In this document: one piece after another, positions 1-8,065 of the stretch
How positions within the stretch are numbered: the first letter of the stretch is position 1
Layout: each line of letters starts with the position of its first letter
Notes under the pieces: model-generated
What the model was told of the DNA's origin: nothing
Databases searched by the model: none
Seen by the model: the letters and a program-made list of their open reading frames with translations, nothing else
Position numbers and translations under genes: made by a program
Assembly (NCBI GenBank): GCA_011389885.1
Contig: JAABTK010000008.1
Span: 25,644 to 76,090 of the forward strand
Length of the DNA: 50,447 bases
DNA from: Gammaproteobacteria bacterium
GTDB lineage: Bacteria > Pseudomonadota > Gammaproteobacteria > Chromatiales > Chromatiaceae
Direction of reading: 5' to 3'

Positions 1-220
1 GCGCAAAGGACGCCAAAGCGAAATAAGACCCCGAGAACCCGCGAAGCAAAAATTCGTGTCTATTCGTGTCTATTCGTGGTTCAAATTCTTGTTCAAGCCC
101 GTTGAGCGCACGAATCGCCGATAGCCGATGCGCCTCGCTGCGCTCGGCGCATCCTATACGGCTGCGGTTCTCCGCGGGCTCTGCGTTTCGAGGGCGCCTG
201 GGGGCGGTTGTTGCCGATGC
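1..220. repeat. Dispersed intergenic repeats at window start
   Basis: No gene is visible. Bases 1-80 are nearly the same as 39461-39540: a CGCAAAGG-type string followed by a 10-bp tandem unit TATTCGTGTC (three units at 51-80). Bases 126-154 form a hairpin (GATGCGCC with GGCGCATC). Bases 178-222 resemble the right end of the MITE-like element at 34492-34874 and run up to the stop codon of the cytochrome gene at 221. The region is a mosaic of short repeats; a function is not evident. Confidence 0.6.
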
Positions 221-1060
221 CTAGGGGAACAGCTTGTGCCGCAATGCGGTGGGGTTGCGATGCACGCCGTGGCAGCGCGCGCAGATTTCCACTGCGGCGC
301 TCCCCAGGCTGCGGTTGAGCCGGGGGCGGTCGCGTTTGCCGATGCCTTCCCGCAGGGGGGCGAGGGTGTGCGGGATGGAGGCGCCGAAGATGCGTTGTTG
401 CGGGTGGTGGTCGCGGTGACAGGCGGCGCAGGTGGCTTCCAACCCCTGGAGTCGGGTTTGGAATTCATTTAAGGCCCGTTCACTGCGCCCCCAAAGGCCG
501 TCTTCGGCGGCGATTTTGATGCGGTTCAGGCTCTCCGACAACTGCTGCATAGCCCCGGCATAGTCGGATTCGGTTCCGGCCGGGTGTTGAATGCGGAGGC
601 GCGAGAAGTCGGGGCTGCGATAGCGCAAGGCCGCCAGCGCCTGGTAGTCATGGTGGCAGCCGCGGCAAGAGCGTTGCAGCGCATCCGCAGCCTGCAACAC
701 GCCCTCAAAGTCGCCGTTGCGGGCGCGCTGCTCCAGTCGCTCTAGCGCTTGCGGGTCGGTCTCGGCCTGCCATTGCGGGACCATTTCGGTGATGCTGCGG
801 TAGTGGTCGGCGAATTTTTCGCTCCACTTGGATAGTCGTTGTGCATCGCCTTCGGCGGCATAGGCCTCCACCGCCTGGAGTTCCCGGCGCAGCGCGAACA
901 TGGTGTGCAGCCAGACCTGGCGTTCGCTCTGGGGCTTGTACCACTGGCCGAGGGCCGGCGGCAGGCGCTCAAGGTCCAGCGGGGCGGCGGCTAGGGTCGA
1001 TGCCCAGGCGGCCAGCAGGGCCGCGGCCAGACCAATCGGTTGCGGCCTATTCCACCACAT
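221..1060 (-). CDS. Periplasmic triheme c-type cytochrome
   Basis: A 279-residue exported protein with an N-terminal signal peptide (hydrophobic stretch about 9-26, ending near Ala-Ala-Ala). Three heme-binding motifs are visible: CRGCH at 132-136, CAACH at 211-215 and CARCH at 260-264. The first two each end a mostly helical section of about 100 residues, which recalls the four-helix cytochrome c-prime/c556 fold; the third is in a short tail. It is last in the nirS operon, and its ATG overlaps the end of the cupredoxin gene by 14 bp, so the two are probably co-translated. I infer a role in electron transfer to nitrite reductase or a related periplasmic enzyme. I do not recognise a named family. 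Confidence 0.8.
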   Translation of the reverse strand: MWWNRPQPIGLAAALLAAWASTLAAAPLDLERLPPALGQWYKPQSERQVWLHTMFALRRELQAVEAYAAEGDAQRLSKWSEKFADHYRSITEMVPQWQAETDPQALERLEQRARNGDFEGVLQAADALQRSCRGCHHDYQALAALRYRSPDFSRLRIQHPAGTESDYAGAMQQLSESLNRIKIAAEDGLWGRSERALNEFQTRLQGLEATCAACHRDHHPQQRIFGASIPHTLAPLREGIGKRDRPRLNRSLGSAAVEICARCHGVHRNPTALRHKLFP

Positions 1061-1403
1061 GGACCACGCCCTTCATGCCTCGGTCTTCGTGGGGCTCGCA
1101 GACATAGGGGTAGGCGCCCGGCTGGTCGAAGGTGCGCTGTACGGTCTCGCCGGGAAAGAAATACTGGCCCGGTTCTTCGCCGGCCTCTTTGAACCAGACG
1201 CTGTGGTACTGGCGGCTTTCCTGGTTTTCCCAAATCACCGTGGTCCCGGCCTGGACCGTGATCTCTGGGGGCTGAAACTTATAGTCCAGGGTGATGACTT
1301 GCGCGGTCGGCCCGTCGGTGGCGGGTGCGGCTTCCTCGGCCAGGGCGCTTTGCATGAGGGCGACGCCTAATAGCGAGAGGGCGAATAGGAGTGAGTGGGG
1401 CAT
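1047..1403 (-). CDS. Secreted cupredoxin (type I copper protein)
   Basis: A 118-residue small blue-copper-like protein with a signal peptide (about residues 1-22). The C-terminal pattern C102-x2-H105-x4-M110, with H67 upstream, supplies the expected type I copper ligands. The start is the ATG at 1403, preceded by GGAG about 8 nt upstream; an upstream in-frame start at 1514 would add a sequence unlike a signal peptide. Plastocyanin/pseudoazurin-like proteins carry electrons to periplasmic reductases. Lying in the nirS operon, between the NirT-like cytochrome and the triheme cytochrome, it is a likely donor to NirS or NosZ, but the partner is inferred. Confidence 0.85.
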   Translation of the reverse strand: MPHSLLFALSLLGVALMQSALAEEAAPATDGPTAQVITLDYKFQPPEITVQAGTTVIWENQESRQYHSVWFKEAGEEPGQYFFPGETVQRTFDQPGAYPYVCEPHEDRGMKGVVHVVE

Positions 1404-1516
1404 AACGGCGGCTCCGGAAAGTGCATAAAAAGCGCCGCTGCCGGCGGGTTCCGGCAACGACGAAGGGCTCTTCTGACCGTCCTTGGCGCCCAGGGCGTTG
1501 GGCGCTGGCTCCAAAG

Positions 1517-4342
1517 CTATTGGCCGACGGCGTTCACCTCCGCCTCGGGGTGGTCGAGGCCGAGTTTGTAACCGAGGGAGACATGGTGAAAGCGGGCGTC
1601 GGCGTAGTCGTCATGGATTGCGAAGCCGAGGTTGTAGAGCTTGCCCGGCTCAAGGCTCAGGTCGCCGGGGGCCTCGGATTGCAGCTTGCGTTTGAAGATC
1701 GCGGTCCAGTAACCGGCCTCCTGCGTAAGGCTCGCCTCAAAGCCCTGGCCGCCCTGCATGATGCGCTGGGCCAGCACATAGCCGTTTTCGGTGCTGCCGT
1801 CGCCGCTGTTGATGCGTAGCAGATCCATGAAATGGCCCTGTTGCATTTGCTCCTCAATGGCGGCGGCCTCTTTTAACTGATCCCAGCCGCCGAGTGTCTT
1901 GCCGCGCCGGCCCTTTTCCTCTACATGGGTGCGGGATTCCTTGAGGTACTTGGTCACGCCCTGGGAAAAGTCCAGCTCCAGGCCGGAGGCGGCGGGGTCT
2001 GCGGGGTGTTCCGGCATGCCGCGCAGGTCGTGATGACAGGCCCCCCAGCAGCCGGCCTGGGCGGCGTATTCCACCTCGTCACCCGCCAGCATCAGCGCCA
2101 GCTTGACCGGGTTGTCCGGGTCGAGCTTGCCGCCGTCGGCGAAGGGGACCGGGGCGTGTCCGCCGTCCTCCCATTCGAACTTCAGGTAGAGGTTTTCGGC
2201 GTCGTGCGTAGCCAGTACGCTGACCGGGATGGAGCCGCGCTTGCCGGGGATCGGCGCGGGCTCGGCCTTTTCGCCGCTGACCATCTTTTCGCCCATGGCG
2301 GCGGTTTCCTTGTCGTGGCAGGTGACGCAGCGGTCGCCGGCCTGAAAGGGCCGGGCGCCGCCGTGGTGGCGACCGACCAGGGTCCACTCCATGGAGGTCT
2401 GGCCGGGGTAGAACAGGGTGATCAGGCGCTCGCCGGCCTTGGACCAGTCGATCCCCGCATCCGGCGCCGCGTCCGGTTCGCTCGCCGTGGCCTCGCCGGT
2501 GGCGGCGGCGTCCGGGGCCGGGGCAGTGGCCGCGGGGGCGCTGACCTCGGTCTTCACCGCATTGATCTCGGCCTCGGGGTCGTCGAGGCCCAGCTTGTAG
2601 CCGAGCGAGACATGATGGAAGCGGGCGTCGGCATAGTCGTCGTGGATCGCGAAGCCGAAGTTGTACTGTGTGCCCAATTCGATGGCGAGGTCTCCCGGTT
2701 GGCTCGATTGCAAGGGACGCTTGATCACCACTGTCCAGTAGCCGGCCTCTTCCCAGCCCTGGGCCTCAATCTCCGCACCGCCCTGCATCACGCGTTCGGC
2801 CAGTACATGGCCGTTTTCCGCGCGGTCGCCGCTGCTCCAGCGTAGCAGGTCCATGAAGCGGCCTTGTTCCATCTGCTGCTGGATCGCTGCGGTCTCCTTG
2901 AGTTGGTCCCAACCGCCCAGGGTCTTGCCGCGACGGCCCTTTTCCTCGACATGGGTGCGGGATTCTTTAAGGTACTTGCTCACGCCGTTGGCGAGGTCGA
3001 GCTCCAGCCCCGCGGCGGTCGGGTCTTCGGGATGCGCGGGCATGCCGCGCAGGTCGTGGTGGCAGGCCCCCCAACAGCCGGCCTGGCTGGCGTATTCCAC
3101 CGCGTCGGTGGCGAACATGGCGCCCAGCTTGACCTGATGCTCGGGGTCCAGCTTGCCGCCGTCCGCGAAGGGTACGGGCGCGTGTTCGCCGGCCTCCCAC
3201 TCAAAGCGCAAGTAGAGGTTTTCGGCGTCGTGGGCGGCGCGCACGCTGACCGGGATGGAGCCGCGTTTGCCGGGGATCGGCGTGGGCTCGGCCTTTTCGC
3301 CGCTGACCATCTTCTCGCCCATGGCGGCGGTTTCCTTGTCGTGGCAGGTGACGCAGCGGTCGCCGGCCTGAAAGGGGCGGGCGCCGCCGTGGTGGCGACC
3401 CACCAGGGTCCACTCCATAGAGGTCTGGCCGGGGTAGAATAGGGTGATCAGGCGCTCGGGGGCCGCGCTCCAGTCCACGCCGAAGCCGCGGGCGGCTGGT
3501 TCGGCGCCAGCGGGGGTTGGGGCTGCGGCGGCCTCGTTGCCCAGTTGCTCTTTTTGTGCGGCCAGCGCGGCGGCCACGGCCGCCTCAAGGTGCGCCTGCT
3601 GTTCCCGCGCTGCGGCCTTGCGTTGCTCGCGCTCCAGGCGGGCCTGTTCCTGTTGGCGGGCGGCCTCTTGCGTCTCCGCCGCCTCCGCCCGCTCCAGCCC
3701 GGCGATAAAGGACGCCGGCGCGGCCCTTTGGTAGGCCTCCACCGGCGCCGCGAGCCGGTCCAGCTCCTCTTGCGACAGCTCGGTGTGCGCTGGCTGGTGG
3801 GCGATGCCCTTGTGGCAGTCGATGCAGGTGTGGCCTTCGTTCATGGCGAACAGGTGTTGGTTGCGCGCCCGCGGCTGCTGGTCTTGCGGGTCCATGGTGT
3901 CCCAGTCGTGGCAGTTGCGACACTCGCGTGAATCGGTGTTTTTCATCGCCTTCCAGACCCGCTTGGCCATGGTCAGGCGGTGGGCGTCGAATTTTTCCGG
4001 GGTGCTGACGGTGCCCAGGATCTTGTGCAGCACCTCGTTGGAGGCCTGGATCTTGCGCACAATCTTGTGCCGCCAGGGCCGCGGCACATGGCAGTCGGGG
4101 CAGCCCGCACGCACGCCGCTTCGGTTGGCGTCATGCGCGGTGCCGATATATTCTTGGTACACGTTCTCCTCCATCTCGTGGCAGGAGATGCAGAACTCCG
4201 TGGTGTTGGTGGCCGCCATGCCCCAGTTGAATCCGCCCCAAATCACGACGCCGATCACCATGAATAGGACGGCGCCCCCCAGGGTCGCGCCGAACGCGAC
4301 TCTGCGGGAAAACAGGGTTTTCAATATCGATTGGTAGTACAT
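1517..4342 (-). CDS. nirT: NapC/NirT-type cytochrome fused to two EB_dh-like heme domains
   Basis: A 941-residue membrane-anchored multiheme protein. Residues 20-40 are a transmembrane anchor, followed by four NapC/NirT heme motifs: CISCH 51-55, CPDCH 81-85, CRNCH 141-145, CIDCH 173-177. An Ala/Glu/Gln-rich coiled coil (about 215-265) leads to two tandem copies (289-597 and 631-939) of a domain resembling the ethylbenzene-dehydrogenase-related heme-binding family. Each copy has one CVTCH and one CWGACH, the latter a C-x3-C-H spacing. That is up to eight hemes. NapC/NirT proteins oxidise membrane quinol and pass electrons to periplasmic reductases; here the gene follows nirS by 91 bp. Usual NapC/NirT proteins have about 200 residues, so this is a large fusion. 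The symbol nirT is applied by context and the N-terminal domain only. Confidence 0.85.
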   Translation of the reverse strand: MYYQSILKTLFSRRVAFGATLGGAVLFMVIGVVIWGGFNWGMAATNTTEFCISCHEMEENVYQEYIGTAHDANRSGVRAGCPDCHVPRPWRHKIVRKIQASNEVLHKILGTVSTPEKFDAHRLTMAKRVWKAMKNTDSRECRNCHDWDTMDPQDQQPRARNQHLFAMNEGHTCIDCHKGIAHQPAHTELSQEELDRLAAPVEAYQRAAPASFIAGLERAEAAETQEAARQQEQARLEREQRKAAAREQQAHLEAAVAAALAAQKEQLGNEAAAAPTPAGAEPAARGFGVDWSAAPERLITLFYPGQTSMEWTLVGRHHGGARPFQAGDRCVTCHDKETAAMGEKMVSGEKAEPTPIPGKRGSIPVSVRAAHDAENLYLRFEWEAGEHAPVPFADGGKLDPEHQVKLGAMFATDAVEYASQAGCWGACHHDLRGMPAHPEDPTAAGLELDLANGVSKYLKESRTHVEEKGRRGKTLGGWDQLKETAAIQQQMEQGRFMDLLRWSSGDRAENGHVLAERVMQGGAEIEAQGWEEAGYWTVVIKRPLQSSQPGDLAIELGTQYNFGFAIHDDYADARFHHVSLGYKLGLDDPEAEINAVKTEVSAPAATAPAPDAAATGEATASEPDAAPDAGIDWSKAGERLITLFYPGQTSMEWTLVGRHHGGARPFQAGDRCVTCHDKETAAMGEKMVSGEKAEPAPIPGKRGSIPVSVLATHDAENLYLKFEWEDGGHAPVPFADGGKLDPDNPVKLALMLAGDEVEYAAQAGCWGACHHDLRGMPEHPADPAASGLELDFSQGVTKYLKESRTHVEEKGRRGKTLGGWDQLKEAAAIEEQMQQGHFMDLLRINSGDGSTENGYVLAQRIMQGGQGFEASLTQEAGYWTAIFKRKLQSEAPGDLSLEPGKLYNLGFAIHDDYADARFHHVSLGYKLGLDHPEAEVNAVGQ
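1526..2452 (-). repeat. Internal domain duplication, copy 2
   Basis: Codes for residues 631-939 of the NirT-like fusion. It aligns with copy 1 (2552-3478) at a fixed offset of 342 codons. The first part, about 70 residues around CVTCH, is almost identical between copies, whereas the C-terminal halves have diverged. Confidence 0.9.
2552..3478 (-). repeat. Internal domain duplication, copy 1
   Basis: Codes for residues 289-597 of the NirT-like fusion, the first of two tandem heme-binding domains. Both copies keep one C-x2-C-H and one C-x3-C-H motif and end in the same GFAIHDDYADARFHHVSLGY block. Confidence 0.9.
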
Positions 4343-4382
4343 CGATCTCCTCCGCGCGAAAGGGGGGATGTGAGCTTGAAGG

Positions 4383-4405
4383 GCCGGCGCCTGTGAGGCG
4401 CCGGC
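4383..4405. terminator. Intergenic stem-loop between nirS and the NirT-like gene
   Basis: A perfect 9-bp inverted repeat, GCCGGCGCC and GGCGCCGGC, around a 5-nt loop, placed between the nirS stop codon and the next start. No T run follows it on the minus strand, so it may act as a partial terminator or mRNA-stabilising hairpin that lets nirS be expressed above the downstream genes. That role is inferred. Confidence 0.5.
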
Positions 4406-4433
4406 TCGTGCTTAGTCCTGACGCCGCAGCGTA

Positions 4434-6080
4434 TCAGGTGACGTGATGGATGCGGTTATGCACGTTGAACTTGCCCGTGGGGGCGTAGAAGCCCTTGATG
4501 CGGGTCTTTTCCTCCAGCGTCTCGGCGTCGAAGATCACGATTTCGCCGTTGGGCTCCTTGGAGTCCGAGCGGTTCCAGACCGAGACCCAAACCTCGCTGC
4601 CGTCGTTGTTGAACTCGAAATGCACCGCGGCATAACCCGCTTTCTCGGTAAGACGGATGGTCTTGACGATTTCGCGGGTCTCTTTGGAGATGACCTGAAT
4701 CGACTGCTGCACCTCGGGTTCGGGGTGCTTGGTCTGATCCGCCCACACGTACTTGCTGTCCGGGTGGGTGCGCAGGAACACGCCGGGACCGTCGGTAAAG
4801 GTCTCGTAGCAAACCTTCCAGGCCTGATCCGGGTGGCCGGCGGGGTCGTTGCCCCAGGCCGTGACCTTGCCTACGCCGAGGTGGGTGGTGCCGCCGACGG
4901 GGCCGCACTTGGGATCGATCCAGTTGGCGCCCGGACCCGGATGCGGCAGCTTGTCCACATCGATCATGGCCTCCAGCGTGCGCTCCTTGGTGTCCACCAC
5001 CACCATTTTATTGGAGGCGTTGGCGGCGATTTGGAAGTAGCGGCCGGTGGGGTCGAAGAAGCCGTCATGCAGGTACTTGGCGGAGTCGATCATGTCGATG
5101 CGCAGGTTGTCGATGTCGGTGTAATCCACCTGCCACATCTGCCCCAGCTCCTTCATGGAGACCAGCCAGGTGGGTGCGTTGGGGGTGTCGTACACCGCGG
5201 CCACGCGGGATTCATTGACATATTCGCCGTCCACGTTCACGCCGCGGGCGGACACCACCTTCAGCGGCGCCATGCTTTCCGCGTCCACGATCACGAAGTG
5301 GGGCGGCCAGTAACCGCCGCCGATCACATACTTGCCATCGCCGGAGACCGCTACGTCGCGGGCGTCATAGGCCACCTGGACCTCGGCCACCTTCATGTTT
5401 TCGGGCCTGGCCCACAGGTCGATCTTGGTCAGCTTGCCGTCGCGCCCCATGGTGTACCAAAAACGGCCGGGGTCTTTGGCGTTCAGGGTGTTGTGATGCT
5501 CGGCGGCCTTCAGCACATGCACCGCATAGCCAGTGGGGATATGGGCGACGATTTCGTGCTTGTCGCCGTCCACCACCGCGACCTTGCCCACGTCGCGCTC
5601 GATCACCAGGAAGAAGTTCTCCCAGTTGCGGCCGTGCATGGGTTTGGTCGGGTAATCGACGGGGTCTACGAACACCTTGTGGCGTTCCCTCATCAGCTCC
5701 AGGGACATCTCGGGCGGCACCGGCGGCTCGTGCTGGATGTATTTGGCCATTAGCTGAATTTCGTCCGACGACAGGATGTCGTCGAAGTTATTCATGCCGC
5801 CCTCGGTGCCGTATTGAATGATCTTGGCCAGGCGCTCGGTGCCGAGCTTCATGGTTTCGGCCGGCTCCAGGCTCTTGCCGGTGGCGCCCTTGCGCAAGGT
5901 GCCGTGGCAACCGGCGCAACGCTGAAAATAGATGGTCTTGCCGTGCTCGAACTCCTCGGCCGTGAGATCGGGCTGGTTGGCGGCCAGCGGCGCCCCGCCG
6001 GCGCCGAGAACGAGCCCGATGGCGGCGGAAAGGGTGCTGCGTGAAATCAAGCGGGTGTTGCTGCGGGTCTTTTGTTTCAT
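4434..6080 (-). CDS. nirS: Cytochrome cd1 nitrite reductase
   Basis: Periplasmic enzyme that reduces nitrite to nitric oxide, the step defining denitrification. The 548-residue protein has a signal peptide (about 1-34), an N-terminal cytochrome c domain with C55-x2-C58-H59 and the RKGATGK region typical of NirS, then a long beta-propeller section that would hold heme d1. The start is the ATG at 6080 with GGGAG about 10 nt upstream; an in-frame start at 6113 adds 11 residues before the signal peptide and is less likely. An FNR/Dnr-type palindrome at 6144-6157 lies about 70 nt upstream. It leads an operon with the NirT-like cytochrome, a cupredoxin and a triheme cytochrome; heme d1 is made by the products of 12565-18546. 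Confidence 0.97.
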   Translation of the reverse strand: MKQKTRSNTRLISRSTLSAAIGLVLGAGGAPLAANQPDLTAEEFEHGKTIYFQRCAGCHGTLRKGATGKSLEPAETMKLGTERLAKIIQYGTEGGMNNFDDILSSDEIQLMAKYIQHEPPVPPEMSLELMRERHKVFVDPVDYPTKPMHGRNWENFFLVIERDVGKVAVVDGDKHEIVAHIPTGYAVHVLKAAEHHNTLNAKDPGRFWYTMGRDGKLTKIDLWARPENMKVAEVQVAYDARDVAVSGDGKYVIGGGYWPPHFVIVDAESMAPLKVVSARGVNVDGEYVNESRVAAVYDTPNAPTWLVSMKELGQMWQVDYTDIDNLRIDMIDSAKYLHDGFFDPTGRYFQIAANASNKMVVVDTKERTLEAMIDVDKLPHPGPGANWIDPKCGPVGGTTHLGVGKVTAWGNDPAGHPDQAWKVCYETFTDGPGVFLRTHPDSKYVWADQTKHPEPEVQQSIQVISKETREIVKTIRLTEKAGYAAVHFEFNNDGSEVWVSVWNRSDSKEPNGEIVIFDAETLEEKTRIKGFYAPTGKFNVHNRIHHVT

Positions 6081-6143
6081 TGGGGTTCTCCCGGTGTTTA
6101 GGATACGCCGCATTATTAGGCTTTCTTTCGGGGTTTCCTCTCC

Positions 6144-6157
6144 TTGACGAAGGTCAA
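6144..6157. promoter_or_regulatory. FNR/Dnr-type box, nirS and hemerythrin
   Basis: TTGAC-GAAG-GTCAA, a perfect palindromic half-site pair. It lies between divergent nirS (ATG about 70 nt away on the minus strand) and the hemerythrin gene (ATG about 124 nt away on the plus strand). A TAATAA-like -10 sits 25 nt downstream on the nirS side. It could serve both genes. Confidence 0.85.
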
Positions 6158-6274
6158 ATCCATTCCCCGAGTTAACGATTACGCTTCCAACCCATCAAAC
6201 GGCGGCCCGAACCGGCCGTCGCCGTCACTAGCGATTCATTGGGGCGCGCCGGCCGCCACCGGGAGGGGATTTCA

Positions 6275-6841
6275 ATGCGAAAAAGTCTGCAAACCCTTGG
6301 CCTATCGATGTTTATCGTGCTGGCCCTGTTGGTTATCGGGATCGGTTTTCTGTTCGGCATCGATAACCCGGTGCCCTGGATTATGATCGCGGTGCTCGCG
6401 CTGCTGCCCGTGGTGCATAAAAAGATGGTGCAGCGCCGCTTTGTGCGTTGGGACGATTCGCTCAGCGTGGGGATCGAGACCATCGATCAGGATCACAAGA
6501 AGCTGATCGATCTCATCAACAACCTGCAGCAAGCGGTCTATTACCCCACCGGCGAGGCCTTCGAGAAGCAGGCGCTGGAGGAGTTGCTGGATTACACCAA
6601 GTACCATTTTCAGCGGGAAGAGCAAATGCTGCAGGAGAACGGGTATCCGGAATTCGATGAACATAAGGCGCAGCATGAGAAGATGATCGGCAAGGTGGGG
6701 GCCGTGATGGCGCGCTACGAAAAGGAGCCGGAGGAGACCATCGAGGAGCTGTGCCTCTATTTACGCCGCTGGCTGTTGGAGCATATCGCCGGGACCGATC
6801 AACGCTATGGTCCTTACCTGAACGAGCGCGGCCTGAGTTGA
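6275..6841 (+). CDS. Membrane-anchored bacteriohemerythrin
   Basis: A 188-residue protein with two N-terminal membrane segments (about 8-29 and 33-48) and a C-terminal hemerythrin domain. All seven usual diiron ligands are visible: H74, H111, E115, H130, H134, H170 and D175. Hemerythrins bind O2 and in some bacteria NO, or handle iron for Fe-S repair. The start is ATG 6275 with a GGGAGGGG ribosome site. It is divergent from nirS and shares its FNR/Dnr box, and it is followed by genes for O2-independent ubiquinone synthesis, so a role in O2 or NO sensing or scavenging at the membrane is likely but inferred. Confidence 0.9.
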   Translation: MRKSLQTLGLSMFIVLALLVIGIGFLFGIDNPVPWIMIAVLALLPVVHKKMVQRRFVRWDDSLSVGIETIDQDHKKLIDLINNLQQAVYYPTGEAFEKQALEELLDYTKYHFQREEQMLQENGYPEFDEHKAQHEKMIGKVGAVMARYEKEPEETIEELCLYLRRWLLEHIAGTDQRYGPYLNERGLS

Positions 6842-6857
6842 TCGCGTGGACGGCGAC

Positions 6858-7046
6858 ATGAGCCGGGTCCGCTGCCTGTATTGCGGGCGGACGATTGCGG
6901 ACGACCAGGCCCGCTGCCCGCATTGCGATGCGCCCTCTCATTATCAGCAACGGGGGTTCCGCTTCGGGGCCCGTCAGCGCTTCGTGATGTTTTTCGTCGT
7001 GTTGGCGGTTGTGGTGTTGGGACTCGCCCTCTGGTTGCCGCGATGA
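6858..7046 (+). CDS. Small zinc-ribbon membrane protein
   Basis: A 62-residue protein (66 if it starts at GTG 6846) with two Cys pairs, CLYC and CPHC, forming a probable zinc ribbon, and one C-terminal membrane helix (about 40-58). Its stop codon overlaps the ubiU start in an ATGA arrangement, and the hemerythrin gene ends 16 bp upstream, so it belongs to the hemerythrin-ubiU-ubiV unit. No named function is recognised. Confidence 0.7.
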   Translation: MSRVRCLYCGRTIADDQARCPHCDAPSHYQQRGFRFGARQRFVMFFVVLAVVVLGLALWLPR

Positions 7047-8065
7047 GGGCCGGCGCCAACCGTCAAGGCATTGAGCTGATTTGTCCCGCAGGCAATTTGC
7101 CGGCGCTGAAGGCGGCGGTGGATCATGGCGCCGATGCGGTCTATCTGGGCTTGCAGGACGCCACCAATGCGCGCCATTTCCCCGGGCTCAATTTCGACGA
7201 TAAGCGCTTGGCGGAAGGCATCGGCTACGCCCGGACCCGGGGCGTGCGGGTGCTGTTCGCGGTCAACACCTATCCCCAGCCGGCCGGCTGGGCGCAGTGG
7301 ACCCGGGCGGTGGACCGGGCCGGCGAGTCGGGGGCCGATGCGCTGATCCTGGCCGATATCGGCCTCATGGACTACGCCTGTACGCGCTGGCCGCAAATGC
7401 CGCTGCACCTCTCGGTGCAGGCCTCGGCCACCAACCCCGAGGCCCTGCGTTTCTATAGCGAACATTTCGGCGTGCGGCGAGCGGTGCTGCCGCGGGTGCT
7501 GTCGCTGCAACAGATCGAGCGCGTGAGTGCAGACAGCCCGGTGGAGGTCGAGGTCTTCGGCTTTGGCAGTCTGTGCGTGATGGCGGAGGGGCGTTGCCTG
7601 TTGTCCTCCTATGTGGCCGGTCAGTCCCCCAACACCTGCGGGGCCTGTTCGCCGGCGCAGGCGGTGGCCTGGCGGGAGACCCCGCAAGGCCTGGAGTCGC
7701 GCCTGGGACGGGTGCTTACCGACCGTTACGCCGCGGGCGAGGCGGCCGGTTATCCCACCATCTGCAAGGGGCGTTACCGGGTGGGCGGGCGCACCTATTA
7801 CACCTTGGAAGAACCCTCTAGCCTGAATACGCTGCAACTGCTGCCGGAACTGGCGGCGGCCGGGGTGGCCGCGATTAAAATCGAGGGCCGCCAACGCAGC
7901 GCCGCCTATGTGCGGGAGGTGACTCGGGTGTGGCGCAGTGCGTTGGATCGCTTGGCCCGAGACGAAATCGCCTTTCGGGCGGACCCGCAGTGGCAGGCGA
8001 CCCTGGACGGCCTGTCCGAGGGGGTGCAAACCACCTTCGGTCCCTATCACAGGCCCTGGCAATGA
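7043..8065 (+). CDS. ubiU: O2-independent ubiquinone hydroxylase subunit UbiU (U32 family)
   Basis: A 340-residue peptidase-U32-family protein. With UbiV it carries out the hydroxylations of ubiquinone synthesis without oxygen, in the cytoplasm. The 4Fe-4S ligands C178, C185, C202 and C241 have the same spacing (7, 17, 39) as in the E. coli protein. The start is the ATG at 7043 overlapping the previous stop codon, giving the ELICPAGN N-terminus typical of the family. It overlaps ubiV by ATGA, and ubiT is nearby on the other strand. This supplies quinone for anaerobic nitrate respiration. Confidence 0.93.
   Translation: MRAGANRQGIELICPAGNLPALKAAVDHGADAVYLGLQDATNARHFPGLNFDDKRLAEGIGYARTRGVRVLFAVNTYPQPAGWAQWTRAVDRAGESGADALILADIGLMDYACTRWPQMPLHLSVQASATNPEALRFYSEHFGVRRAVLPRVLSLQQIERVSADSPVEVEVFGFGSLCVMAEGRCLLSSYVAGQSPNTCGACSPAQAVAWRETPQGLESRLGRVLTDRYAAGEAAGYPTICKGRYRVGGRTYYTLEEPSSLNTLQLLPELAAAGVAAIKIEGRQRSAAYVREVTRVWRSALDRLARDEIAFRADPQWQATLDGLSEGVQTTFGPYHRPWQ

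Noticed and set aside
2864-3442. Long plus-strand frames opposite the NirT-like gene
   Set aside because: They are antisense shadows of a high-GC gene; no signal peptide, domain or ribosome site supports them.
4443-5753. A 436-residue plus-strand frame opposite nirS
   Set aside because: Antisense shadow of nirS, with codon third positions following the NirS reading.
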